A stretch of DNA of 42,361 nt from Clostridiaceae bacterium (GCA_012521015.1 JAAYNE010000017.1:1-42361); one strand, 5' to 3'; positions 7,269-15,856 are shown, counted from the stretch's first letter. The notes: generated by a model from the letters alone, not told the origin. Program-made: numbers and translations.

Positions 7269-8672
7269 TCATTTCAATGATTCTTTCAATTCTGTCAAAC
7301 TGAGGTTTCGTTGTTTGGCAATTGTGGCAAGATCATCATATTCCAGTTTTTCTCTGATTACACCGTAACCTTGAGCAATCTTGTTTCTAATATTACCATA
7401 TGGTGTTTCTAAAGTTTCAAATGACCGGTCTAGCACATAGCGATTACATATATTTTCGCGAATGCCGATAGTTGATGTATGCTTAAACAATAATTTGATA
7501 AGCTCATCTTTTGATTCTTGATTGCAAATTAATGAGATTAAAGTGCCGGGGCGAGATTTTTTCATACCTAGCGGAATTGTATAAACATCCAAAGCACCTG
7601 CCGAGAAAAAGCATTCTATTGCAAAAGAAATTTCTTCAGCCGTCATATCGTCGATATTGCAACTTAAAACATAGACTGAATCAGTCGGATCGTTTCTTGT
7701 TGCAAAACCGACATCACTTTCGGAATCTGCTAAAAGAATTCTGAGGCTATTCATCACAGCAAAATCTCTTTTACCATGGCCGTACCCGACTTTTTTGATT
7801 TTTAAAACCGGCATATTTTCAAAACTATCTACAAAATATTTTAGTAAAGCTGCACCGGTCGGTGTGCACAATTCACCTTTGATCTCTCCACCATAAATTG
7901 GTATATCTCGTAGAATATTGGCAGTTGCCGGTGCCGGCACGGGCAAAATTCCATGATCACAATACACCGAGCCGCTTCCGACATGGATTGGAGACGCAAT
8001 AATTTTGTCAATCTTAAGTATTCTGAGCAAAATACAAACTGCGGTAATATCAACAATTGCATCCATAGTTCCCACTTCATGGAAATGAATATCAGTTACA
8101 GGAACACCATGCGATTCACTCTCAGCTTGCGCAATAATTTTGTAAATATTAATTATGTCGTTCTTTATATCATGACTCAGATTAAAATCTGAAATAATAT
8201 TTTCTACTTCTTGCATACTGCGATGAACATGATGATGTTTGTGGTTATGGTTATGGTTATGGCTATGACCATCGTTATGTTCGTTATCATTTCCATAGTA
8301 ATGTCCGTGCTCGCCTCTATGGTTATGGTTATAATGATCGTGAGAATGTCTGTGTTTGTGATCATGATGGCAATGTTCATGGTCATGATGATGGTGGTAG
8401 CAGTAATGGTCGTGATTATGATGTTTAATGTTATTTACATGATCTTTTTCATGGTCACCTTCAATTTCATCATTAACTTTCACAATAAAATCGATCCCGT
8501 TAATTCCACATTTTGAAGTAACTTCCGGAATTATTTCAACACCGGACAAATTTAGACCATTGAATATGTCAAGGAATTCTTGTTTCTGTTCGTCTTCAAG
8601 CAAATCATATAAAGCTCCGGCAAACATATCTCCGGCAGCACCCATACCACAATCAATGTATAAAATACGCAT
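7269..8672 (-). CDS. larC: nickel-pincer cofactor biosynthesis protein LarC
   Basis: LarC inserts nickel into the bis-thiocarboxylated pyridinium nucleotide to make the nickel-pincer cofactor, a CTP-dependent step. The N terminus (LYIDCGMGAAGDM) and blocks such as HFHEVGTMDAIVDI and LSCNIDDMTAEE are family hallmarks. Residues about 74-153 form a histidine-rich insert with more than 30 His, mixed with Asp and Asn, a plausible nickel store. In Lactiplantibacillus plantarum larC is split and joined by a ribosomal frameshift; here it is one continuous 467-aa frame. AGAGGAAG gives a good ribosome site. It is the last gene of the larE-larB-larC series, but 246 bp separate it from larB. Confidence 0.95.
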   Translation of the reverse strand: MRILYIDCGMGAAGDMFAGALYDLLEDEQKQEFLDIFNGLNLSGVEIIPEVTSKCGINGIDFIVKVNDEIEGDHEKDHVNNIKHHNHDHYCYHHHHDHEHCHHDHKHRHSHDHYNHNHRGEHGHYYGNDNEHNDGHSHNHNHNHKHHHVHRSMQEVENIISDFNLSHDIKNDIINIYKIIAQAESESHGVPVTDIHFHEVGTMDAIVDITAVCILLRILKIDKIIASPIHVGSGSVYCDHGILPVPAPATANILRDIPIYGGEIKGELCTPTGAALLKYFVDSFENMPVLKIKKVGYGHGKRDFAVMNSLRILLADSESDVGFATRNDPTDSVYVLSCNIDDMTAEEISFAIECFFSAGALDVYTIPLGMKKSRPGTLISLICNQESKDELIKLLFKHTSTIGIRENICNRYVLDRSFETLETPYGNIRNKIAQGYGVIREKLEYDDLATIAKQRNLSLTELKESLK

Positions 8673-8778
8673 ATTATCTTCCTCTGTTTTCCTTTATCGT
8701 TTTTATTTGTCTTTTTTATTTAAATCTGAAACTATTGGACATGAGTTTATCGGAAAAATATTCAAATAATTAGCAAAA

Positions 8779-8895
8779 CTGTCATGACTTTTGAAACTGT
8801 TTGAGGGCATAAGCCCAGGTTTGCAAAAGTAGCCAAGCGAGCACTTCGTTTTTATGCTTTTATCAGTCATGAATCTGAAACAGGTTTCAGATTCA
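8779..8895 (-). other. structured element between larB and larC
   Basis: The 246-bp larB-larC gap holds about 115 bp of unusually structured, less AT-rich sequence: a GGGC-ATAA-GCCC hairpin (8805-8816), the palindrome GTCATGAC (8781-8788), and a perfect 11-bp hairpin GAATCTGAAAC/GTTTCAGATTC (8871-8894). The ends are similar to each other (GTCATGACTTTTGAAAC and GTCATGAATCTGAAAC). No T run follows, so it is not a standard terminator. It may be a leader RNA for larC or one copy of a dispersed repeat; no second copy exists in this window. Confidence 0.4.
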
Positions 8896-8918
8896 AAATG
8901 ATAAAAACTATATTGACT

Positions 8919-9680
8919 TTATTTTCCCATATGATTAATCATATTTGCAAGATACCCGGCACCAAATCCATTGTCGATATTTACAACAGAAACACCGCTT
9001 GAACAAGAATTCAGCATCGATAATAATGCGCTCAAACCGGAAAAAGACGCTCCGTACCCGACACTGGTCGGAACTGCTATTACCGGACAAGCAACCAAAC
9101 CACCAATTACTGAAGCTAAAGCACCTTCCATTCCTGCAACAGTAATAATCACACTTGCGCTCATGATTTCATCTAAATGTGAAAGCAAGCGGTGTAAGCC
9201 GGCAACTCCGACATCGTAAAGCCGAATTACATTATTGCCGTAGAACTCGGCGGTTAAGGCTGCTTCTTCGGCAATCGGAATATCACTGGTGCCACCTGTG
9301 GCAACGACAATATTTCCGATACCGGGAGATTTGTCGGTAGTCTTTTTTAAATCTCTTACAATTCCCACTTGAGCCTCAGAATAGTATTCCAAATTATAAT
9401 TTCTGCTGACAATTTCAGCAGATTCCTGCTTAAGTCTGGTAATCAAAATCGAATTCTGATCATGATCAAGCATCGTTGCAATTATTCCACAGATTTGTTC
9501 CGGAGTTTTGCCGGAGCCGAAGATAACCTCTGCCACTCCCTGACGTACACTACGATGTAAATCAACTTTTGCATATCCGATATCGACAAAAGGTTCTTTT
9601 TTTATTTGCATCAAAGCTTCTTCGACCGATAATTCTCGGTTTTTAACTGCATTCAAAATATCTATTACATCCTGATTCAT
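8919..9680 (-). CDS. larB: pyridinium-3,5-biscarboxylic acid mononucleotide synthase LarB
   Basis: LarB carboxylates nicotinic acid adenine dinucleotide and hydrolyses it, the first step of nickel-pincer cofactor synthesis. The 253-aa protein has a short helical N-terminal part and a PurE/AIR-carboxylase-like C-terminal domain (about 120-253) with GTSDIPIAEEAALTAEFYG, VAGMEGALASVIGGL and PTSVGYGASF. The start at 9680 is chosen because GGAGG lies 7 nt before it; a longer frame to 9701 reads through that site. Genes upstream on the same strand are larE and the DUF3842 gene, 122 and 275 bp of spacing-rich sequence allowing internal promoters. No larA is present nearby. Confidence 0.95.
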   Translation of the reverse strand: MNQDVIDILNAVKNRELSVEEALMQIKKEPFVDIGYAKVDLHRSVRQGVAEVIFGSGKTPEQICGIIATMLDHDQNSILITRLKQESAEIVSRNYNLEYYSEAQVGIVRDLKKTTDKSPGIGNIVVATGGTSDIPIAEEAALTAEFYGNNVIRLYDVGVAGLHRLLSHLDEIMSASVIITVAGMEGALASVIGGLVACPVIAVPTSVGYGASFSGLSALLSMLNSCSSGVSVVNIDNGFGAGYLANMINHMGK

Positions 9681-9802
9681 TGATTTTCCTCCGATATACA
9701 ATGTTCGCCTAAACGATTACAGAATTACATATGTAAATCTGAAAAGTACATTAGCATAATAATTTAACAATTCAGATGTTTCCAATAATTATAGGATACA
9801 TA

Positions 9803-10549
9803 TCAAATGCGCGGTTCCGGATCCAATATAATTTTCGGATAATATTTTTTTAATTCTGTAAAAATTATTTCTTTTTGCTCGAAAAACAAAGCAAATTCAT
9901 TTGCAGCCAATCGAATTTGGGCAAAATCTCCCAAATATTTTATTCTGAAATCATTAAATCCCAATTCAAATAAAAAACTCTCGGCTTTTTCAGTGGTTTG
10001 TAATTTTTCCTTAGTAATATTCATGCCTTGAGGAATTCTTGTAGCAAGACATGAATATGCCGGTTTGTTTGCTGTCGACAAACCCGCTTTGGCTGATAAA
10101 TCTCTTATGTCAGATTTCGTCAAACCACATTCTCGTAAAGGTGATTTGATTTTGAGTTCAGTTAAAGCACGCATGCCGGGACGTTCATTGGAATCGTCGG
10201 ATGCATTGGTTCCATCTAATAATACCGAATAGCCATCAATTTGAGCCTGATTAATAATCGTTGATAAAATCATTGATTTGCAATAATAACAACGATCCGA
10301 ACCATTCTTTATCACATCAGGGTTCACAAAAAGATCTAATTCAAGAATTTTCAGCTTTACATCTAATTGCTCAGCTATTAATTTGGCATCATCCAGCTCA
10401 AATTGTGGTTGAAAATCAGATTTCACATAATAGCCAGTAATATCTTCAGCATATTGTTTTGCAGCATACAATAAATAAGTTGAATCTACACCACCGGAAA
10501 ATGCTAGTGCAACTTTCGGGTTATCTTTGAAAAAATCTGACAATTTCAT
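9803..10549 (-). CDS. larE: pyridinium-3,5-bisthiocarboxylate sulfur transferase LarE
   Basis: LarE adenylates the pyridinium biscarboxylate and replaces oxygen with sulfur, twice, to give the nickel-binding thiocarboxylates. The 248-aa protein has the PP-loop SGGVDST (18-24) and the family block YSCLATRIPQG with Cys167. It also has CYYC (Cys87, Cys90) and Cys141. Two LarE types are known, one sacrificing a single cysteine and one holding an Fe-S cluster on three cysteines; the CYYC plus Cys167 set suggests the cluster type, an inference. The ribosome site is weak (AAGAAAA). It stands between the DUF3842 gene and larB. Confidence 0.93.
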   Translation of the reverse strand: MKLSDFFKDNPKVALAFSGGVDSTYLLYAAKQYAEDITGYYVKSDFQPQFELDDAKLIAEQLDVKLKILELDLFVNPDVIKNGSDRCYYCKSMILSTIINQAQIDGYSVLLDGTNASDDSNERPGMRALTELKIKSPLRECGLTKSDIRDLSAKAGLSTANKPAYSCLATRIPQGMNITKEKLQTTEKAESFLFELGFNDFRIKYLGDFAQIRLAANEFALFFEQKEIIFTELKKYYPKIILDPEPRI

Positions 10550-10702
10550 TTGTTATGTTTTCTTATTATATAATTGCTGTATTGCTATAAGTTTTTTATT
10601 GATATTTATTATAAAGAATAAATAATTTCAGCATCTACTAAATAATGCAGTAGTTTAGACAACAGAATATCAAATATATTAATTGCAACTCAAATTGAAA
10701 TT

Positions 10703-11116
10703 TTATAACTCACGTATATCACCAATCAATTCTTCTACTACGCCGTTCACTAATTTGCTCATAGTCAAATCAGGTACACCGACCACAATATTGTCACAGT
10801 GATTAACAGGAATCAAAATCCGTCTTGCCGGACTCTGTCCAATAGCCAAAGCCATTTTTGGAGTTACTTCACCCAACATGGAATCTGCTATCACTATTCC
10901 AATCGGTCCCACAATATAGTCCGCTTTTTTGCAACAAACTATTACAGCATTTTCGCCTGTCGCTACTTGATCGGCACCGGCTTTAAACATTGCAGATGTT
11001 GCCACCCCATTCGTGCCGATAGCTGTAATTGTAGCCTCAGGTAATAATTGCTTAATCGCTTTTACTACCTCTTTACCTATTCCTCCGCCCTGAGAATCTA
11101 TTACCAGCACATTCAT
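10703..11116 (-). CDS. DUF3842 family protein
   Basis: A 137-aa cytoplasmic protein. It begins MNVLVIDSQGGGIGKEVV, a glycine-rich Rossmann-like loop, and ends with a conserved-looking block DNIVVGVPDLTMSKLV. The middle carries GTNGVATSAMFKAGA, a pair of cysteines (VCCKKADYI) and HCD. The DUF3842 family has no established function; the opening suggests nucleotide binding. Its place at the head of the larE-larB-larC series on the same strand raises the possibility of a role in nickel-cofactor metabolism, but the 153-bp gap to larE weakens that. No strong ribosome site is visible before the ATG. Confidence 0.8.
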   Translation of the reverse strand: MNVLVIDSQGGGIGKEVVKAIKQLLPEATITAIGTNGVATSAMFKAGADQVATGENAVIVCCKKADYIVGPIGIVIADSMLGEVTPKMALAIGQSPARRILIPVNHCDNIVVGVPDLTMSKLVNGVVEELIGDIREL

Positions 11117-11304
11117 ACAATAAATTAACTTTCTATTTTCGCTTTGCTACAATACTCGATCACTTCTTCTAATTATTACTACTCATTTTACAGCTCAAAT
11201 CAGTTAATTACAATTAACAGAGCTATATCACAAACAATCATTCCTATACGAATTGTGTAACAAATAATACATTAAATATACAATTGCAAATTTTGGAACT
11301 TATG

Positions 11305-11334
11305 TTACAACTTGAAATTTGTTACTAGTATAAT
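11305..11334 (+). promoter_or_regulatory. probable sodA promoter with repeated heptamers
   Basis: TTACAA (11305-11310) and TATAAT (11329-11334) are 18 bp apart. The -35 box overlaps TGTTACA (11303-11309). Further copies of this heptamer or its reverse complement stand at 11256-11262 (TGTAACA), 11320-11325 (TGTTAC) and 11357-11363 (TGTAACA), so the promoter is bracketed by a repeated motif that may be a regulator site. Confidence 0.5.
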
Positions 11335-11393
11335 CTATAAACAATTCGAAAAGATTTGTAACAACGATATCACAACATCAAGGAGGAAAACTT

Positions 11394-12002
11394 ATGGCAA
11401 CTTATAAAGTCGATGATCTCGCATACGCATATGACGCACTGGTACCGACAATTGATGAAGAAACAATGCATTTACATCATGACAAACATCATCAAGCTTA
11501 CGTAAATAATCTAAATGCAGCTCTTGAAGGATTAGATATTGAAGATCAACCTATTCGTGAACTTTTATCAAATTTAGATCAAGTTCCTGAAGATAAAAGA
11601 CAAGCTGTAATTAATAATGGCGGTGGACACTTAAACCACAAATTATTCTGGGAAAGTATGACTCCAGGTGGCGCTAAAGAACCGCAAGGTGAATTAGCAG
11701 ACGAAATTGATAAAGCTTTTGGCAGTTTCGATGAATTCAAGGCAGCATTTGAAGCTAAAGGTGTAGGGCAGTTTGGCAGCGGTTGGGCATGGTTGGTCTT
11801 GGATAACGGTGAATTAAAAGTAACCAGCACTCCAAATCAAAACAATCCTGTAATGGATGGTGTTACACCACTCTTAGGCAATGATGTTTGGGAACATGCA
11901 TATTACCTTACTTATAAAAACGCTCGTCCAAACTATCTTAAAGCTTGGTGGGCAGTTGTAAACTGGGATATAGTAGCAGAACGTTATGCTACAGCAAAAT
12001 AG
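11394..12002 (+). CDS. sodA: superoxide dismutase, Mn/Fe family
   Basis: Converts superoxide to hydrogen peroxide and oxygen in the cytoplasm. The 202-aa protein keeps all four metal ligands: His28 (in HHDKHH), His82 (HLNHKLFW), Asp164 and His168 (DVWEHAYYL). GGGHLNH and the QFGSGWAWL block are typical of the family. Residue patterns do not cleanly separate Mn from Fe use. The ribosome site AGGAGGAAAACTT is strong. It is a single gene with its own promoter and a strong terminator, next to but not in an operon with the citrate synthase genes. Confidence 0.96.
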   Translation: MATYKVDDLAYAYDALVPTIDEETMHLHHDKHHQAYVNNLNAALEGLDIEDQPIRELLSNLDQVPEDKRQAVINNGGGHLNHKLFWESMTPGGAKEPQGELADEIDKAFGSFDEFKAAFEAKGVGQFGSGWAWLVLDNGELKVTSTPNQNNPVMDGVTPLLGNDVWEHAYYLTYKNARPNYLKAWWAVVNWDIVAERYATAK

Positions 12003-12039
12003 ATAGATAGTCTTATATTATTAAAAACAAATCAACCAA

Positions 12040-12083
12040 AAAACCGGTTCTTTTTACAAGATCAGAACCGGTTTTCTTTTTTT
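12040..12083. terminator. bidirectional terminator between sodA and the DUF503 gene
   Basis: AAAACCGGTTCT (12040-12051) pairs perfectly with AGAACCGGTTTT (12064-12075). A T-rich tract follows on the plus strand, and on the minus strand the stem ends in a run of six T. It can stop both sodA and the convergent gltA-DUF503 transcript. Confidence 0.85.
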
Positions 12084-12101
12084 ATTTTCTAACAAAAAAA
12101 C

Positions 12102-12398
12102 TTAAGAATCTTCCAACGAAAACAAATCCCATTCAAAAGACAAAATTTCCCCATTAACTTCAGAAAAGATGAATCGCTCAATTTTTTCTTGCATTTCAAT
12201 TGCTTCACTTTCTCTCAAAGCAGTAAATGAAGCTCCTAAAACAAAACTTTGCCATTGATCCTGATCAGCAACTTCTCTTACTGACAAGTTAAACTTTTTC
12301 TCCAGTCTGGCAATCAAACTACGAGCTTCTTTGCGTTTGTCTTTCAGCGAATGGATATGCGGATAATATATTTGAGCTTTTATTCCCAAAATAAGCAT
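12102..12398 (-). CDS. DUF503 (YlxP-like) protein
   Basis: A 98-aa cytoplasmic protein of the DUF503 family, known from B. subtilis YlxP. The core pattern is present: MLILGIKAQIYYPHIHSLKDKR at the N terminus (a beta strand, then SLKDKR), followed by VREVADQDQWQSFVLGASF. The family folds as a small ferredoxin-like domain; its function is not settled, though it often lies near translation genes. Here it follows citrate synthase with a 6-bp gap and no ribosome site of its own, so it is probably translated by coupling. Confidence 0.85.
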   Translation of the reverse strand: MLILGIKAQIYYPHIHSLKDKRKEARSLIARLEKKFNLSVREVADQDQWQSFVLGASFTALRESEAIEMQEKIERFIFSEVNGEILSFEWDLFSLEDS

Positions 12399-12404
12399 AG
12401 TTCA

Positions 12405-13730
12405 TTAATCGTTGAAGTAATGGCCTACAAACTTACCTGCCGGTCTGACAATTCTATTGATGTTGATTTTATCTTCCAGAATATGTGCCAACCAGCCAAT
12501 TGCTCTGCTGATAACAAATAACGGGGTAAACAAATCTTCCGGAATTTCCAGCATGTGATAAATAAATCCGCTATAGAAGTCAACGTTTTCGCAAATGTTT
12601 TTACCTTTGAGTTCTCCAATGTAGCCACAAGCTATTTCAGCAAATCTTTGATAAAATTTGAATTCTTTGTCATAACCTTTCATTGCAGCAACTTCAGCAG
12701 CATGTTGACGTAAAAGCAAACTTCTCGGATCAGAAATCGTATAAACAGCATGTCCCATTCCGTAAACTAAACCGCTATTATCAAAATATTCTTTGTTCAG
12801 CATTTTCTTTATAACATCGAGAATTTGATCATAGGTTGCATCCACGCCGATATCTTCTATTACTGTTTGCATCATGTTACGACAAGTGATATTAGCACCA
12901 CCGTGGCGGGGACCTTTCAAGGACCCTACTGCAGCAGCAAAAGATGAATATAAATCTGTTTGAGTTGAAGATACAACAAGACTGGCAAAAGTTGAATTGT
13001 TACCGATACCGTGATCTGCATGAAGGATCATCATTAAATCCAGAATAGATACTTCTTCTTGAGTATAGTTATCTTCACCTCTCAGGAGGTAAAGAAAACT
13101 CTCGGCTAAATCCATATCTTGTCTGATTGGATGAATGACCAGGCTTTCATTTCCCAAGAGATGGGCTTTAGCTTTATAGCAATAAATACAGATTGCCGGT
13201 AGTTTTGCAATAATTGAAAGCCCTTGTTTCAACGTATTATCAATACTGGGATCATCCGGATTTTCATCTTCACCGAACATTAACAGAATAGATCTTTGAA
13301 TTTTATTCATAATATTGATCGTGGGTGAGCGCAAAATATTACGCGATAAATATCCATCAGGCATTATATATTCAGAACGCAAAAAATCTTTGAAAGTTCT
13401 AAGTTCTTTATTACTCGGCAAATAACCATTGAGCAACAGGAAACAGACTTCTTCATAACCGTTATTGTCACTGTTGGCCACTTTGTTATACAACGCTTCC
13501 AAAGGAAATTCTCTATAAAAAAGTTCTCCCGGAACATCAACTTTCCTACCGTTTTGATCAATTGTATAGCCTACAACATCGCAAATTCTGGTTAAACCTA
13601 CAACAACGCCGGTACCATCTTCATTACGTAAGCCTTTTTTGACTTTGAACTCCGAATATAAATGATTCGGTATGGTATTACGATTTTTCGCCTTGTGATA
13701 TATATTCAAAATTTCTTGTATATTATTCAT
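12405..13730 (-). CDS. gltA: citrate synthase
   Basis: Condenses acetyl-CoA and oxaloacetate to citrate. In 441 aa it has the active-site regions of the family: LHADHGIGNNSTF (first His), SLKGPRHGGAN, and GMGHAVYTISDPR (second His), plus RPAGKFVGHY at the end. The start at 13730 is chosen because AAAGGA precedes it; a frame to 13799 adds 23 residues without a ribosome site. It heads a two-gene unit with DUF503 and is divergent from aconitase, so these two genes probably make citrate and isocitrate for glutamate synthesis. The family includes 2-methylcitrate synthases, but the aconitase next door favours citrate. Confidence 0.94.
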   Translation of the reverse strand: MNNIQEILNIYHKAKNRNTIPNHLYSEFKVKKGLRNEDGTGVVVGLTRICDVVGYTIDQNGRKVDVPGELFYREFPLEALYNKVANSDNNGYEEVCFLLLNGYLPSNKELRTFKDFLRSEYIMPDGYLSRNILRSPTINIMNKIQRSILLMFGEDENPDDPSIDNTLKQGLSIIAKLPAICIYCYKAKAHLLGNESLVIHPIRQDMDLAESFLYLLRGEDNYTQEEVSILDLMMILHADHGIGNNSTFASLVVSSTQTDLYSSFAAAVGSLKGPRHGGANITCRNMMQTVIEDIGVDATYDQILDVIKKMLNKEYFDNSGLVYGMGHAVYTISDPRSLLLRQHAAEVAAMKGYDKEFKFYQRFAEIACGYIGELKGKNICENVDFYSGFIYHMLEIPEDLFTPLFVISRAIGWLAHILEDKININRIVRPAGKFVGHYFND

Positions 13731-13833
13731 TACCAATAAATCCTTTCTTGATTCATAATGCATAAGTTCCAAAAATTCCGCTAGCTCCGAGGGAATCATT
13801 ATACATTAGTAAAATCACATAACTTTTGCAACC

Positions 13834-13891
13834 TAGTATTTTACTTAGCAAGATTTTTCACATATTATAATATTATTAAAATAAAATACTA
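13834..13891. promoter_or_regulatory. gltA-acn divergent control region with inverted repeat
   Basis: TAGTATTTTA (13834-13843) and TAAAATACTA (13882-13891) are perfect inverted copies; with one mismatch the arms extend to 13 bp. Between them lies AT-rich DNA with TATAAT at 13866-13871, a likely -10 box for aconitase. A regulator bound to both arms could control both genes. A CcpC-like arrangement is conceivable by position only. Confidence 0.45.
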
Positions 13892-13906
13892 AAGGTGAGG
13901 TGAATA

Positions 13907-15823
13907 ATTATAAGTAGTTTAGCATATAAAATTATTAAAAAACATCTGGCAGAACCTACAGAATTAAAAGCCGGGAATACCATTCGATTAGTTATTGATA
14001 ATACTCTAACCCAGGACGCTACCGGCACTATGGCTTATTTACAATTTGAGCAAATGGGTGTTGATAAAGTTAAAACAAAAGCTGTCAGTTATGTCGACCA
14101 TAATACGATGCAAACAGGATTTATGAATGCTGACGACCACAAATATTTGCAATCCGTCGCTAATCGTTATGGTGTGTTGTTTTCCAAAGCAGGCAACGGT
14201 ATTTGTCACCAGGTGCAATTAGAGCGTTTTGATAAACCGGGTGAAACCTTGTTAGGATCCGATTCTCATACTCCGACCGGTGGCGGTATGGCAATGATCG
14301 CAATTGGTGCAGGCGGTTTAGATGTTGCTTGCGCAATGGCGGGCATCCCTTATACCATGACTTTACCGGAAGTTGTTAATGTAAAACTGACCGGAGAATT
14401 AAAATCCGGTGTCAGTGCCAAAGATATTATTCTTAAAGTTTTGGAGCTCAAGACGGTTAAGGGCGGTGTTAATAAGATTTTTGAGTATAGTGGCGAAGGC
14501 ATCAAAAGTCTAAGTGTTCCGGAACGTAGTACCATTACAAATATGGGTGCGGAACTCGGTGCTACAACCTCGATCTTCCCTTCCGATGAAAGAACCAAGG
14601 AATTTTTAGAAAAACAAGGTCGCGGCGAGGACTATATTCCTTTAGCAGCTGATGAAGATGCCGTATATGACGAAGTTATAGAAATTAATCTGTCCGAATT
14701 AGAACCTTTATTAGCAGCACCCCATTCTCCCGACAATGTAAAAAAAGTTTCCGAACTTGCCGGAACTAAAATCGATCAGGTATGTATCGGTTCATGTACC
14801 AACAGCAGCTATACAGACTTAATGAACGTTGCTAATATTCTTAAAGGTAGAAAAGTTCATCCTGATGTTTCGTTAACAATTTCTTTCGGTTCAAAACAAG
14901 TTTTGAATATGTTAGCTGAAAGCAGCGGTTTGTCTGATATTATTGCCAGTGGTGCTCGTCTTTTGGAAGCTGCTTGCGGACCATGTATTGGTATGGGTCA
15001 ATCCCCACCGACTGATGGTGTTTCATTACGTACTTTCAATCGTAATTTTTACGGTCGCAGCGGAACCATGAGCGCAGGAGTATATCTGGTTTCTCCGGAA
15101 ACAGCTGCAATTTCTGCAATAAATGGTTACATTAGTGATGCCACTCAAGTAGAATACGAAAAAGCAACATTACCGGACAGTTTTCTGATTGATGATTCAG
15201 GAATTCTGCAACCGGATTGTGATTTTGAAAAACCATTAATTAAAGGACCAAACATTAAAGATGTTCCGGTTGGAAAACCTTTGGCCGCAATTGATAAAAA
15301 AGTAATGATCAAAGTCGAAGACAACATTACTACTGATCATATCATTCCTGGCGGATCAACCGTTCTACCGTTCAGAAGCAATATCGAGAAAATATCCGAA
15401 TTTACTTTTTCGCAAATTGATCCGGACTTTGCGTTGCGCTGTTTGAAAAATGACGGCGGTATTATCATTGGCGGCGAGAATTATGGTCAAGGCTCTTCCC
15501 GTGAACATGCAGCTTTAGCACCTTTATATTTAGGCATCAAAGCTGTAATCACCAAATCGTATGCTCGTATTCATAAACAAAATCTGATTAATTCAGGAAT
15601 TATACCTTTGGTTTTCGTGAACAATTCGGATTATGATTCGATTGATCAATTAGATGAATTAGAAATAGTTGACATTGAAAATTTGGCAATTGATAAACAA
15701 TATACTGTTTTAAATAAAACCAAAAATTCTCAGTTTAAGGTTACCCATGATTTGACTAAAGAACAAATCGAAATTATCAAAAACGGTGGCTTGTTAAACA
15801 CTATAAAAAAAGGCAATGAATGA
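13907..15823 (+). CDS. acn: aconitate hydratase with a non-AUG start
   Basis: Interconverts citrate and isocitrate through a [4Fe-4S] cluster. It has the Aquifex-type layout, 638 aa if started at ATT 13907. Cluster ligands stand in GSCTNSSYTDL and AACGPCIGMG; the swivel domain has YGQGSSREHAALAP. The first ATG in frame (14030) would cut off TLTQDATGTM, which carries the substrate-binding Gln-Asp pair, so translation must begin earlier. Between an in-frame TGA (13901-13903) and the conserved SSLAYKII there are only ATA, ATT and ATA codons. GAGGTGA (13897-13903) is a strong ribosome site spaced 6 nt (from GAGG) to ATT 13907 and 9 to ATA 13910. Either a rare AUU/AUA start is used or the start has been mutated. 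yjbQ follows 33 bp downstream. Confidence 0.9.
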   Translation: MISSLAYKIIKKHLAEPTELKAGNTIRLVIDNTLTQDATGTMAYLQFEQMGVDKVKTKAVSYVDHNTMQTGFMNADDHKYLQSVANRYGVLFSKAGNGICHQVQLERFDKPGETLLGSDSHTPTGGGMAMIAIGAGGLDVACAMAGIPYTMTLPEVVNVKLTGELKSGVSAKDIILKVLELKTVKGGVNKIFEYSGEGIKSLSVPERSTITNMGAELGATTSIFPSDERTKEFLEKQGRGEDYIPLAADEDAVYDEVIEINLSELEPLLAAPHSPDNVKKVSELAGTKIDQVCIGSCTNSSYTDLMNVANILKGRKVHPDVSLTISFGSKQVLNMLAESSGLSDIIASGARLLEAACGPCIGMGQSPPTDGVSLRTFNRNFYGRSGTMSAGVYLVSPETAAISAINGYISDATQVEYEKATLPDSFLIDDSGILQPDCDFEKPLIKGPNIKDVPVGKPLAAIDKKVMIKVEDNITTDHIIPGGSTVLPFRSNIEKISEFTFSQIDPDFALRCLKNDGGIIIGGENYGQGSSREHAALAPLYLGIKAVITKSYARIHKQNLINSGIIPLVFVNNSDYDSIDQLDELEIVDIENLAIDKQYTVLNKTKNSQFKVTHDLTKEQIEIIKNGGLLNTIKKGNE

Positions 15824-15856
15824 CTATAACATTATATAATCGCAGGAGTATCGTCT

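Noticed and set aside
8211..8516. A methionine- and valine-rich plus-strand frame of 101 residues
   Set aside because: It is the antisense shadow of the histidine-rich insert of larC (CAT codons read backwards as ATG) and has no ribosome site.
7269..8672. A split larC needing ribosomal frameshifting, as in Lactiplantibacillus plantarum
   Set aside because: The 467-residue frame is continuous from the N-terminal to the C-terminal hallmark motifs.
8871..8894. An intrinsic terminator after larB
   Set aside because: The hairpin is perfect but no T run follows on either strand.
8779..8895. A NiCo-type riboswitch before larC
   Set aside because: The hairpins do not show the conserved four-way junction layout that I know for that class, and I cannot run a covariance search.
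14030..15823. Aconitase starting at the first ATG
   Set aside because: It would lose the conserved TLTQDATGTM substrate-binding block, and there is no ribosome site before this ATG.
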